Of a DNA stretch of 64,000 nt, positions 54,283-64,000 are shown piece by piece. Position 1 is the first letter of the stretch. Every line of letters starts with the position of its first letter. The stretch lies in the NCBI GenBank assembly GCA_033239005.1, contig BSQZ01000101.1:284501-348500 (forward strand), given 5' to 3'. Origin of the DNA: Lamellibrachia satsuma (lineage: Eukaryota; Annelida; Polychaeta; Sabellida; Siboglinidae). Position numbers and translations under genes: made by a program. The notes under the pieces were generated by a model. It was given only the letters and a program-made list of their open reading frames with translations. It did not search any database and was not told the DNA's origin.

Positions 54283-55535
54283 TTATCTCAACCTGTGTTT
54301 TTTTTTGGGGGGGCTATGTAATGGGTTCTGTTGTGGGGACTTTGCCTTGCCCCGGCAGACGAGCTGACTATGCCTCTCCTTTTTGCAAAAGGAACATCCA
54401 TGTATGTATCGGCAATCTGGCCTTTGACATTTTCCCTTGTTAAAGGCAAAACAGAAACGGGAAGGGTGTCTTAGGGTGCTTCCGGAAGCATATTCACGAA
54501 AGGACTGGGATGAGACAGATGTGTTCGCTGCTTTTGCCTTACACTTTGCTTTAAGGGTGGAGTAGAGGGGGTAGTTGAAGAGATTCCAAGGAGCATCCGT
54601 CCTCTCCCTCCTCACACGGAAACGGTAATCATATTCCAACCACACCCGGGCCCCTTATGTGCATGCATGGTCAGGATGCGATCCATGTAAGTTATCCACT
54701 GGCTGCCCTCCTCAGGATACCTTTTGGCCCTGATGGTTGCATAACTCATAAAGAGGTGCAGCCATTCACCAATTTGATCGGCAGGGATGACTGCCCGTTT
54801 TCCGTCTAAGGTGGGAGCGGCTGGATCCTCCTGTGGGTCAATATGTGCGCATAATGCGCAGGGGAAAGTACTCGTTGCTATATATGCGCTGTCTGAGTTT
54901 GTCTGTGAATGTGTCGCCTAACTAAGCCCAACCCATGTCAGAAGCGGATGTTGAAGTTGATCCGTGCCGCTTCGTCTTCCCGTGGGTACGCATTTCAATC
55001 TCCACGGCCGAAGAGTCGCTGTCCGTGCACTCAGAGTCAGATAAGTTGACCACTCGGTCAAGTGATGGCGAGCTGCGCGATGTCGACTCAAACGCTGGGC
55101 TAGTCGACCTTCATCTGGCTGTTCGTCTGGCTGTGAAGATGGGCCAGCTGTGGTAGGAGCTGACTGCTCTCTGCGCAAGGCCTCGAATTTCTCATCATTC
55201 TTCGCCAACATGGTGGCCAGGAGAACCTTCATATTGGGTGCGTCAGGAGTACGGACCGCCGGCGCTTGTTCATCAGGCGTATCGCCTTGAGCGCTCTTAT
55301 CAGGCTTCTTGACCCGCCACTGGGCCGTCGATTATTTCGACATGATCTGGAATCCAGCATCATTTAGTCCTACAGGCGTACCGCATGGAGCGCTCTTATC
55401 AGGCTTCTTGACCCGCCACTGCGCCGTCGATTGTTTCGACATGATCTGGAACCCAGCATCATTTAACCCACCACCACCACCAGTAGAATATGGTGCAGTA
55501 GTTCGGCATGGAAATAACGGCAATGCATGATGCAT
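54283..55535 (-). mobile_element. DIRS-like element: gag-like region
   Basis: Minus strand. From about 55,440 the frame reads MSKQSTAQWRVKKPDKSA. The same peptide appears again 100 bases on, where CAA has become TAA. Then come VLLATMLAKNDEKFEALRRE and a Ser/Pro/Glu-rich stretch to about 54,918. 54,645-54,283 reads WNLFNYPLYS and FCFAFNKGKCQRPDCRYIHG CSFC in two blocks, a C-x7-C-x4-C-x3-H (CCCH-like) zinc finger, followed by a basic end KKKHRLR. The order gag, RT/RNase H, YR on one strand fits DIRS/Ngaro-type elements. Terminal repeats were not identified. Confidence 0.75.
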
Positions 55536-55539
55536 AAAA

Positions 55540-56640
55540 GCAATTCAAGGTCTTGTTCACAGATAGTAGGAACAAAGCACTACGTTACTACAGTGTATTG
55601 GTCAAGTGAATCGTTGTTTTTTCTATAATGCTTGAAACGTATGGCCAATGAACTGATCAATAATTGTTGTGATGCCATGAATGTTCCAAATTATATAGAT
55701 TCATACTATCAATCCGAATTCTTTTCACAACATTTATTATATGCTGTAAATTGTAAATACAGCTGAATGTGTAATGCTGCCCCCAAGGCAAACATAGAGG
55801 GCATCGTATATATAACATGAACTCAGCATGTAAATATTTTGTCTGACAGCGTATCGTGTATGGACCGTATTGGAAAACCTCATCAGGCCCCCTAACTATA
55901 TAGCATTGTAAATTCAAAAGTCACTAAAGTATAAATAATAAAATAACATGCCCCGCCTAATCCATGTACAATTTTTGTGCTGACACCTAGCAAATGTACC
56001 TATAGTAATCATGCAGCAATTTAGCCCAAAGCCAAGTTGTTGATTAGCTTGCAGTGTTTCGGCTTGACCTGTACGAATAATTCGACTTCGACCCTGCCCT
56101 TATTAAGGCATATAAGGCGTGGCCCGTTTTCATGCTAATTAGAGGCCGCTGTAGCGGTGCAAACAAAGGGCAAAGCCAAGAGGCCGAGCTGCTTGCCTGG
56201 CTAAATATAGGAGCGCCGCCATTATAAAGTAAATGTTTTGAATCGATTGGGACGAGCTCACTGCAAAGGAAACGATAATTAACGCTACTTCAAACCCGCT
56301 ACAATGACTGTACGCAAGGAAAAGTAACACCTTTTGAGGCCAGCATCGCTGAGGTGTACCCCATCCAGCAGCAATGCCGGCAGCTTGGTCGTGATTCGCT
56401 GATGCTTGACCACAGCCATGCTATTTTCGGTCGCATTCAACGTTTTAGGGAGGCATTAAACAGCTCAGCTTTTGCAAAGAAATCTAGCGTCTTAGCCCGA
56501 AAACGCCCGGGTCCCCTGGGGAGCACTGGACAAAACAGGACTGTGTTTACCCCGTAATCATGAACGCAGCGCTGCGCCAACTGAAACAGGTCACTGCTCT
56601 ACTAAGAAAACACACTGCTCTACTAAGAAAACTGTACCGA
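55540..56640. other. No gene assigned; one coding-like frame
   Basis: A plus-strand frame at 56,354-56,557 reads YPIQQQCRQLGRDSLMLDHS and RFREALNSSAFAKKSSVLAR. It looks coding-like but has no recognised domain and may be a retroelement piece. Two 22-base units (GTTTTCTTAGTAGAGCAGT on the minus strand) lie at about 56,595-56,640, right beside the end of the right inverted-repeat arm. Confidence 0.35.
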
Positions 56641-56992
56641 CAAATGATGGTTTTATTCTATCTTCATAAAAATAATCAAATCCACCGCGATTACGTATAC
56701 CGTATTCTACGCGAAAACCACCTGCGTTGTTCTTGTTGCTATTTAAACCGACTTATTCAATATAATTGTGTTGGTATGAAAACTCCTATTTCGGGTTTTC
56801 AATTAACATTTTGATGCATCGCTGGCAAAAATAATGGTTCAACAAAACAGTATCAAGAAATGTGTTGACATCGCAATATGGAAATAATAGTCTCCGCGCA
56901 ATTCGCTAGATGGCATTAGCCATTCTTGCACATGTAGACGTCATGTTAAGTACTGCAAGATTGTATTTGATGTCCGTTTTTGGACAAATGTA

Positions 56993-57150
56993 TCACAGTT
57001 CATTCTCCCTCTCCTTTTTCAATGTTCGCCGTTGTCGCCTTTTCTTCCTACGCCGCCAACTGGTCAATGTGATCACGAAGGCGTCTACTGCCTCGAAGAG
57101 GGTGATGACGCTCGCGCCAATGAGCAGCCCCATCGAACCTCCGAGGTCAC
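56993..57150 (-). CDS. DEG/ENaC channel (minus copy), TM2/pore and C-terminal exon
   Basis: After a GTGTTACAG acceptor the frame reads DLGGSMGLLIGASVITLFEA, then VDAFVITLTSWRRRKKRRQR and a short Glu/Lys-rich end, with TGA at 56,993-56,995. LLxDxGGxxGLxxGAS is the most conserved stretch of DEG/ENaC channels: G-A-S forms the selectivity filter of the Na+-selective pore, and the following hydrophobic run completes transmembrane 2. The cytoplasmic tail is only about 22 residues and strongly basic. The codon joining to the previous exon (A|GT, Ser) keeps frame. Confidence 0.9.
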
Positions 57151-57373
57151 CTGTAACACGCATAAGCAACTATTAATCTCTTCCCCGAGTGACGTAAAAG
57201 AATGTCACTTCACAACATAATATATTATTGCGAACGTCTGCGGATGCCTCAAAACATCAACATTGATGGGGCTGCCTATTTCTATGATTTAACTTCTGTA
57301 GAATCAGAACCAATTTGGACCCGTTTTGCCTTGTTAATGTTCATAGAACAGCTCAAATAAAGATAAATGGCGC

Positions 57374-57777
<404 letters not shown>

Positions 57778-58070
57778 CACCAAGAACCATGAAATAATAT
57801 GGCGTGATTCTGCGAATTATATTTAACTGCATCGCGTACTTTCTTTGAGCAAAAATTAACCGTGAATACAGCTATGATGTTAAGGAATTATGTACCTATC
57901 GTTGACCACTATAATTGTAGAATATTATATTTTAAAGGGTGTCTTACATTTACAATATCTCCTGTGACTTTTTAGCAGCAAAGCCGACTGGACTGTGACG
58001 GCGATCTGTCAACAACACAACTGAGGTTTTCTTAGTTTCTTAGACATTTAACAATACAAATGAGCCTTAC

Positions 58071-58162
58071 TTAGTAAATCAATGAGACTGTAGTCCTCGA
58101 GCTGCTCGTATTCCTGGACACGCAGGTCGCGCATGTAGACATTCAGCTCCAGAAAGTTGGCA
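58071..58162 (-). CDS. DEG/ENaC channel (minus copy), pre-TM2 exon
   Basis: 92 bases between a TGTGTTTCAG acceptor and a GTAAGG donor. The frame completes a split Ser and reads ANFLELNVYMRDLRVQEYEQ, then LEDYSLIDLL. This matches the family's last extracellular beta strand and linker (N-x-L-x-L-x-I-Y-x-x-x-L ... Y-x-x-x-x-L-L), which couples the extracellular domain to the pore helix. Confidence 0.85.
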
Positions 58163-58346
58163 CTGAAACACATTTAGTCGAAGGTGTGAATGTCTGATTC
58201 ATTACGACAAACAATAAACGAACGTGTGTATTTTACCAATAACTCAGAGTTAATGTCAATGGATATCACAACAGCAAAGTCCCAAATAAATTTTGACTAA
58301 AACATTATAATTGTGTATTTTTGCGTATTTTGCTATTGAGAAAAAA

Positions 58347-58880
58347 GACACTCGCTAGTTACAGGGTGGGTGATAAAGACACTCGCTAGTTACAGGGTGG
58401 GTGATAAAGACACTCGCTAGTTACAGGGTGGGTGATAAAGACACTCGCTAGTTACAGGGTGGGTGATAAAGACACTCGCTAGTTACAGGGTGGGTGATAA
58501 AGACACTCGCTAGTTACAGGGTGGGTGATAAAGACACTCGCTAGTTACAGGGTGGGTGATAAAGACACTCGCTAGTTACAGGGTGGGTGATAAAGACACT
58601 CGCTAGTTACAGGGTGGGTGATAAAGACACTCGCTAGTTACAGGGTGGGTGATAAAGACACTCGCTAGTTACAGGGTGGGTGATAAAGACACTCGCTAGT
58701 TACAGGGTGGGTGATAAAGACACACGCTAGTTACAGGGTGGGTGATAAAGACACTCGCTAGTTACAGGGTGGGTGATAAAGACACTCGCTAGTTACAGGG
58801 TGGGTGATAAAAACACTCGCGAGTTACAGGGTGGGTGATACAGACACTCGCTAGTTACAGGGTGGGTGATAAAGAAATGA
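58347..58880. repeat. 31-bp minisatellite
   Basis: About 17 near-identical copies of a 31-base unit (GACACTCGCTAGTTACAGGG plus TGGGTGATAAA) in the intron between the giant exon and the pre-TM2 exon of the minus copy. The homologous intron of the plus copy (34,159-35,069) lacks it. Each unit contains several TAG/TAA stops and no spacers. Confidence 0.97.
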
Positions 58881-59058
58881 CACAGCTCTGCTTATTGTTG
58901 AACTAACACTTTGCTGGTGACCATCAAGGGTCAGACTATCATAAAAACTAATGGTCAAACCGTTTGTTTGCTGGCTGAATTAGAAAGGTTTGTAATTATG
59001 GATGTTGCTGTTTGTAACTATATGCAGAAGCGCAATGGTTTATACGACACTAACATAC

Positions 59059-60589
59059 CTGAAAAAAGTTCCGTCGAATCGAGACTTTCGAAGGAAAGAG
59101 TCCAGGTTGTTCTTGAATGCGGTTAGTTGCCGTAGCGAGAGAGTCGTGAAGTTATACGACGGAACTGATTCTTTGAATCTATCACGGCAGTACCACCGTA
59201 GACTCCAATCACGCCGTAGCATCCTCCGATAGATCGAACTGTTAATGGTAGGCGTGAAATACCTTTCCATGGCAGCTTTCTCGTAATCGGAAATGTTATT
59301 GTAGTGGTCGTTCTGTTTAGTTAGCCATTGCCTCAGCATCACACGTTGAAACGAATAGGCAACGCGGCACACTCCAGCTGACATTTCTTTCACAGCGCTA
59401 ATCAATTCAAGGTTACTGTCTTCTTTTCTCGTAACCGAATCTTGATATTTTTCAACCAGTTTCAGTATTTTGTCTGATGTAAACACGGCGGCAACGGATA
59501 GTCTACTGATGTTTATTTCATTCTTCAAGTTCTGCAAGTATGAACTAATTGTATCATACGCACGTGTGCGGTCGTACTGATGCAAGTTATCAATGCTAGT
59601 GTTAATGTGTCTCAGACATAACCAAAATAGATCTAAATATTTCCGTACTTTGCCATATATATGTGTTTTGCTAAATTCTTTCAAATTATTCTTTTCATCT
59701 ATAATACGCTGAAGCGGTTGCCGAATGACGAGCGACTCGTACAATGTCATGTCCCTCTCGTATTCGACTGAAACTTCCAAGATCTGGTTGCAATTTAAAA
59801 TTATTTCTGCTACGTGACCATCGGCGATGTAGCTACGAAGCAACCCATCAATGTTTTCCATATATTTCTTAATGTGTCTACTAATTCGAGTGTACGTCTG
59901 ATTTATTTCATTGCTTTTGGGGAACAATGTTTCAGTTAGATAGAGCGAGTCGTAACTGCCATTCGGTGTAACCATGTTGTTTACCAAAAGGGCAACGTTA
60001 CAGTAAGCGTCGTGCACTCGGTCTACGTTGTATGAAGCTCTTTTAGAAGCGATGAGCTTTTCTTCTAGACGCAGCTGTACGGCTGCTCGCCAAGGTTTTT
60101 CTTCACTCACGTTGGCTGAATTGCTTACTATTTGAGTGAGCTCGAACGAATCAGACATGCAATCATACAAATGCATGCTGTCCCAACCGGCAATAAAATC
60201 TCTCTGTAAGACTTCCTTCATTTTGTGCAATCCCATTCTCATTTTAAAAGTGTTAACGCCTCGTGCATCCTTTAATGCCTTATAGCTTATTGAGTTAAAC
60301 GACTTTAAAAATGTTTTCCTCTCGTCGTACGTCATCGCTTGTGGTAACTCACGTATAACTCGTTCCGCCTCCTCTATGTTAGCTCGCAGTCTGTCTGGCA
60401 ATATACGCTCCTTCGTGTCGAGCGATTCGTTCAAGTTCTTCCCCGTTTTGTTGAGGAATGTTTCAGACAAATCGAATCGGTTTTCGTGGTTCTGGTTGGC
60501 GGACGCATAGCTCATGGACGTCTTGTAGTGCACTTCATCACACGCTTTCGGGCACACGCACGTGTCAGAGTGGGTTTCGTTAAATATTT
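59059..60589 (-). CDS. DEG/ENaC channel (minus copy), giant extracellular exon
   Basis: A single open exon of 1,531 bases with clean borders (CCTTTCAG acceptor, CAG|GTATGT donor). It opens EIFNETHSDTCVCPKACDEV, then HYKTSMSYAS: the C-P-x-x-C-x-x-x-x-Y-x-x-x-x-S motif of DEG/ENaC channels. In well-known members only some 35-70 residues separate this motif from the strand before TM2. Here about 490 follow. The extra part is predicted by eye to be mostly helical (KERILPDRLRANIEEAERVI is an example). It has about eleven N-x-S/T sequons and only six or so cysteines, and no recognised domain. It would lie outside the cell, near the knuckle/thumb side of the channel. It is kept open here and is also present, decayed, in the plus copy. 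Confidence 0.85.
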
Positions 60590-62768
60590 CTGAAAGGCAA
60601 ACGTCGCTTTAAAATGTTACATACGGTGTAGTAGTACACGCAGCACCCTTGTAGTTCCAATTAGATAATTGTTGTGATGTGAACTTTTTAATTGCGTGAG
60701 TCGCTCTAAATCAAGAGTCCACGCGAGATTGTTACGGGAAGGCAGTGTTAGTTGGGCCAGAGGGTTACTTAATGGCTTAATTACGCACAGGGAAGAAGAC
60801 GATTTACATTACCTCGCGCATTAAGTAGAAGTTAATTTAAAAAGCTTAATGTCGGGTTAGTTGAGTAGCGGTTATGGAACGAAGATGAATGTTTTTTTAC
60901 CCCAAAATACATCAAGTAATTAAATTTTCCGAGCAAGCAAATTGGGATATCGGATATCTACAAGGCAACATATTACAAATTAGTTACACTGGTTTCGATT
61001 GGTCTATATTAATTAAGTGTGCTTGTCAGACTTGTTAGATACGTGTTGTACACATTGTGTAGATGTGTTGGCTGAGTTAGAAATGTTAGTACAAGGCCTA
61101 CGTAAATGATACAAATGAAGCATTTAATCAAACCTACGCTGCACTGTACTTCAACTTACCCCACACCAAGTGTTAGTTGAGCCAGTTTACCAGCCATATT
61201 TGAACCAGTTACATATAATTATATGTGCATGCTAAATATATTATTTTTGGTTTAAGATGATTCGCTAATAACCATAGTTTATTTGAATAAAAACAGTTTT
61301 ATTTATGAATATGATTGTGCTCTATGGATCAAAAAGAATGAAAAATGGATCAACAAACACTGCCTTCGCCTACTTCAAGCTGCTAACATTGTAGAGGTTT
61401 CGCGTTCTTGAACCTGGATTAGTGGTACATACATATACATATACATGTAGGGTACCGTGGGGGTATGGAGCCACTCTTAAAAGGAAATCGTATAGGGTAG
61501 AGAATTCTTTCGTCTACGCGCAATGAATGATGTACAGTTCGTTATTGAAATTGTTGACGTACCCAGTGTGTGAAAACATATTGTTGGCATCTTAGCGGAG
61601 GTTCGTGTGGTGGGGTAAGAAGCCCACCCACGGGGCAAGTAGCCCCCGCTGGGCATTTGGACGTCTTACAAAACCTTACCTTTTAGTTTTTGTTCTGTAG
61701 AAATGTGTTCCGAGATGTAAGTCTGCGTCCCACGGGAATCTCTATTTGGACATACCCTTTACGTAATGGCTACTATCTGGTTGTGGGCGTCGGGATATTT
61801 CGTTTTTAACTATTCTACATAGTCAGGTATGTTATCAACTTGTTGGGACACACCGGATAAAAGCACCACATTTTTTTGGTGCTACCTCCCGTGGAACCGT
61901 ATACTCATGCCATGGAACCGTATATACTGTTTTACTGTACCTCACCATATTTTAGCTCAAGGCGTAAAGGATGGTTTTGTTTATGGCACTGTTACATGAC
62001 AATTGGTTGTTTATAGCGAAACAAATGTCATGGTTTTGGGGTTATGCACCTAAAAGAGATATTATACACTAACAATGTGCAACTAAGATCAAGAATATCA
62101 CGCCAGTGGTTTACTCGAAATGTGTGGGAGAAATAAATAATTTATTTTGTTGGCTGAGGGCTGACTTGTTAACCATATTATGGAAATCGGGTAACCTAGA
62201 TTAAGAGTGACGTATTAAGTGAGGCCGAAAAGAAAGAGGACTAGCTTAGTAAACAAAGCCAAAATGTATTAGATAAATTGAGTTTGGAGGCAAATAGCAT
62301 GGTCATATCTCATTATCAAGCATAGGAATAGGTTTATACAAATATATTTTCATTTGGCGGACACATTTTTTTAGACTTCGACATGACATAGGTTTATCTA
62401 CCAGTATGGCGCGGCCCATGAAATTAAGATGATGTATGTTAAATAAAGGTTTCACACTTAAATAACCGGCGTGATATTCTTAATTGTCGCTATAAATGGT
62501 TATGTTTTTGTAACTCTTACTGGTGCAAAGGCGCAAAATCATGTTTCACTTTAAAATGACACTGATTAGCAAACTTCATTTAAGCATGCTGTAGAGAACA
62601 ATACTTCTGTAATTTGCTATATAGTAAAAAAAAGTAACAGTTAATATCCTAAGGAATCAGAAAACAAACTGCTGTGCTTTTATCCGGTCTATACACATAT
62701 CATCAATATATGTTGCTAAGGTACCTGACTAACAGTCGGTGAATTGTCATATTTCCATATCCACTTAC
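60590..62768 (-). other. Intron of minus-copy channel
   Basis: 2.2 kb intron without a recognised gene. Parts near both ends match the plus-copy intron (60,780-60,920 with about 32,195-32,300; 62,630-62,768 with 27,892-28,030). Dispersed repeats shared with other introns are at about 62,010-62,100 and 62,310-62,520. Confidence 0.65.
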
Positions 62769-62825
62769 CTATCGCTGGCAGCAGGCAGCTGATGTATCGG
62801 GAGACGTTACACACGGGCGGTTCGT
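62769..62825 (-). CDS. DEG/ENaC channel (minus copy), short exon
   Basis: 57 bases, ATTACAG acceptor and GTAAGT donor, phase 1 on both sides. With its split codons it reads DEPPVCNVSRYISCLLPAIG and joins in frame to the exons on either side. It belongs to the Cys-rich part between the CGCRDYYMP segment and the CPxxC segment; its two cysteines fit the conserved disulfide set of the family. Confidence 0.85.
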   Translation of the reverse strand, partial: TNRPCVTSPDTSAACCQR

Positions 62826-63876
62826 CTGTAATCAATAGTGAAACTGATAGTTATTGAGAGCACCACCCAGCAGAAGGCAGTGTGTGTAATCCATTTACTT
62901 GTTTCAGTTTTTTTACATTGGCGTGTCACATGCATCAATTGGATCATATTTACAATTGAAGAATTGTTGCAGGCTAGAAACAATTTATTAGTTACTTTAC
63001 ACTTTGCAATATACAATCTTAATTGTATTAAGTCATGTAGCATAGGAATACCTCAATCACAAACTAATGTATTAGTATGACACCGCTATTGAACTCAGCA
63101 ATATGCAGTTGTATTAAAGCGAAACAAAAGTCATTGTTTTGGAGCTATGCACCTAAAATATATAATACAAACTAACCATGTACAACTAAAATCAAGAATA
63201 TATCCAGTGAATTACTGTGAATATCTTCTAAAAGTGGGAGATTCCGGTTAATTTATCCGGTAGACTGAGGGCTTCGTGTAAACCAGTGCGACAGATAAGC
63301 GCTTGTACAGTTCTATGCGTATGGTTAATCCACTTTGTCATTACGCTCCTGCTATGGAACGTGGAGACAACCGTAACGTGGTTGTCACTCCCATGTAAGG
63401 ACTTTTCGGCATTCCATGTCTATTACTAATACGGTATTAAATAAATGGAATGCCATTTTTTCGCTCTTAAATGTTTCCAGTTATGACTGATATTTATAGA
63501 AACTAGCTTAGGCTCCACGCCAGTTTATTAAGAACAAGCTATCAGATTTAGTAGGGAGATTTTTATTAATGACACAAGACGCAGGTATGCGAACATATGT
63601 TACATAAGTTGAGTTTGGACGCAAACAGCATGGCTATATCGTATTGGCAAGAACATGAATAGATGCATACAAATATATTTTCTATTTGGCGAGCGAATTA
63701 TGTTAGACTTCGACACGCGTGACGTAGGGTTATCTAAGAATATGGCGTGGCCCCTTAAACTAAGATGTTGCGTGTTCAACAAGGTTTTCCTAGTAAACCC
63801 CTGGCGTGATATTCTTAATTGTAGTTGCAAGTTGTTATGTTTTTGTAATCATAAAACAGCATAATGAACTTTTAAC
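62826..63876 (-). other. Intron of minus-copy channel with dispersed repeats
   Basis: Contains one copy each of two dispersed repeats (about 63,110-63,190 and 63,640-63,860) that also occur in the homologous plus-copy intron. No coding sequence. Confidence 0.65.
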
Positions 63877-64000
63877 CTGTATCGGCGAAATGTGGCATAT
63901 AGTAATCTCTGCAGCCGCACTTTTCGTCAACGAAGTCAGTGACGCATTCCCTGTAGCAGGCCGCCTGCGAGTAACGACTGAAGTAGCGCAGCTTTTGGTG
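63877..64000 (-). CDS. DEG/ENaC channel (minus copy), Cys-rich exon, cut by window edge
   Basis: Reads HQKLRYFSRYSQAACYRECV, then TDFVDEKCGCRDYYMPHFAD T, and a CAG|GTTAAA donor. A-C-x-x-E-C ... C-G-C-R-D-Y-Y-M-P is diagnostic for the DEG/ENaC extracellular Cys-rich domain. The five exons in the window add up to about 653 codons. The N-terminus, TM1 and the finger region lie beyond 64,000. The channel is expected in the plasma membrane as a trimeric Na+ channel; its stimulus (acid, peptide, mechanical or other) cannot be told. Confidence 0.9.

Noticed and set aside
58347..58880. CRISPR-like regular repeats
   Set aside because: Units of 31 bases are directly adjacent with no unique spacers, and the host is an animal. 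The 40-, 41- and 49-bp arrays are rejected for the same reason.
58911..59232. Plus-strand frames at the end of the giant channel exon
   Set aside because: They are antisense to the channel exon and its flank, with no independent support.

Overview
This is a nuclear genome window from an invertebrate animal. It is intron-rich and intergenic-rich, has no operons, carries spliced exon fragments with GT/AG borders, long (TA)n tracts, many minisatellites, and relics of most animal transposon classes: several LINEs, a DIRS-like element, a Penelope-like element, piggyBac and hAT. The gene families seen (DEG/ENaC channel, fibrinogen-C-like protein, peptide-type GPCR) fit a marine bilaterian such as a lophotrochozoan or cephalochordate. 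The species cannot be fixed from the sequence.

Layout. 1-14 kb: a small family of fibrinogen-C-like genes. One copy has three clean coding exons (11.3-13.95 kb). A decayed copy (1-2.2 kb) and paralogous non-coding pieces (7.5-8.1, 10.8-11.0 kb) surround it, with LINE copies and two hAT-type elements between. 14-22 kb: LINE fragments, tandem arrays and a few unassigned exon-like pieces. 22.5-36.3 kb: a decayed DEG/ENaC channel gene on the + strand, broken by frameshifts, a lost splice acceptor, a premature stop, a piggyBac relic and several arrays. 36.3-56.6 kb: a roughly 20 kb spacer of minisatellites, LINE and Penelope fragments, a GPCR pseudogene, an integrase-like HTH fragment and a DIRS-type tyrosine-recombinase retroelement. 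56.6-64 kb: a second, intact-looking DEG/ENaC gene on the - strand, entering the window from the right and ending in its transmembrane-2 exon.

The main result is that the two DEG/ENaC genes form a long inverted repeat, arranged tail to tail. Homology runs through exons, introns and about 400 bp of 3' flank and stops near 36,260 and 56,645. Both copies carry the hallmark DEG/ENaC exons: the Cys-rich CGCRDYYMP segment, the CPxxC segment, and a GGSMGLLIGAS pore segment. Both also carry an unusually large exon of about 510 codons that places roughly 450 or more residues in the extracellular domain, where ordinary family members have a few dozen. The minus copy keeps every reading frame and splice site that can be checked; the plus copy is a pseudogene.

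A second structural find is a 1.6 kb array (24,985-26,600) of about two dozen short palindromes. Their 9-base loop is conserved while the stems change in a compensated way. A third is that (TA)n tracts in two copies of one LINE family sit at the same codon position of the reverse transcriptase.
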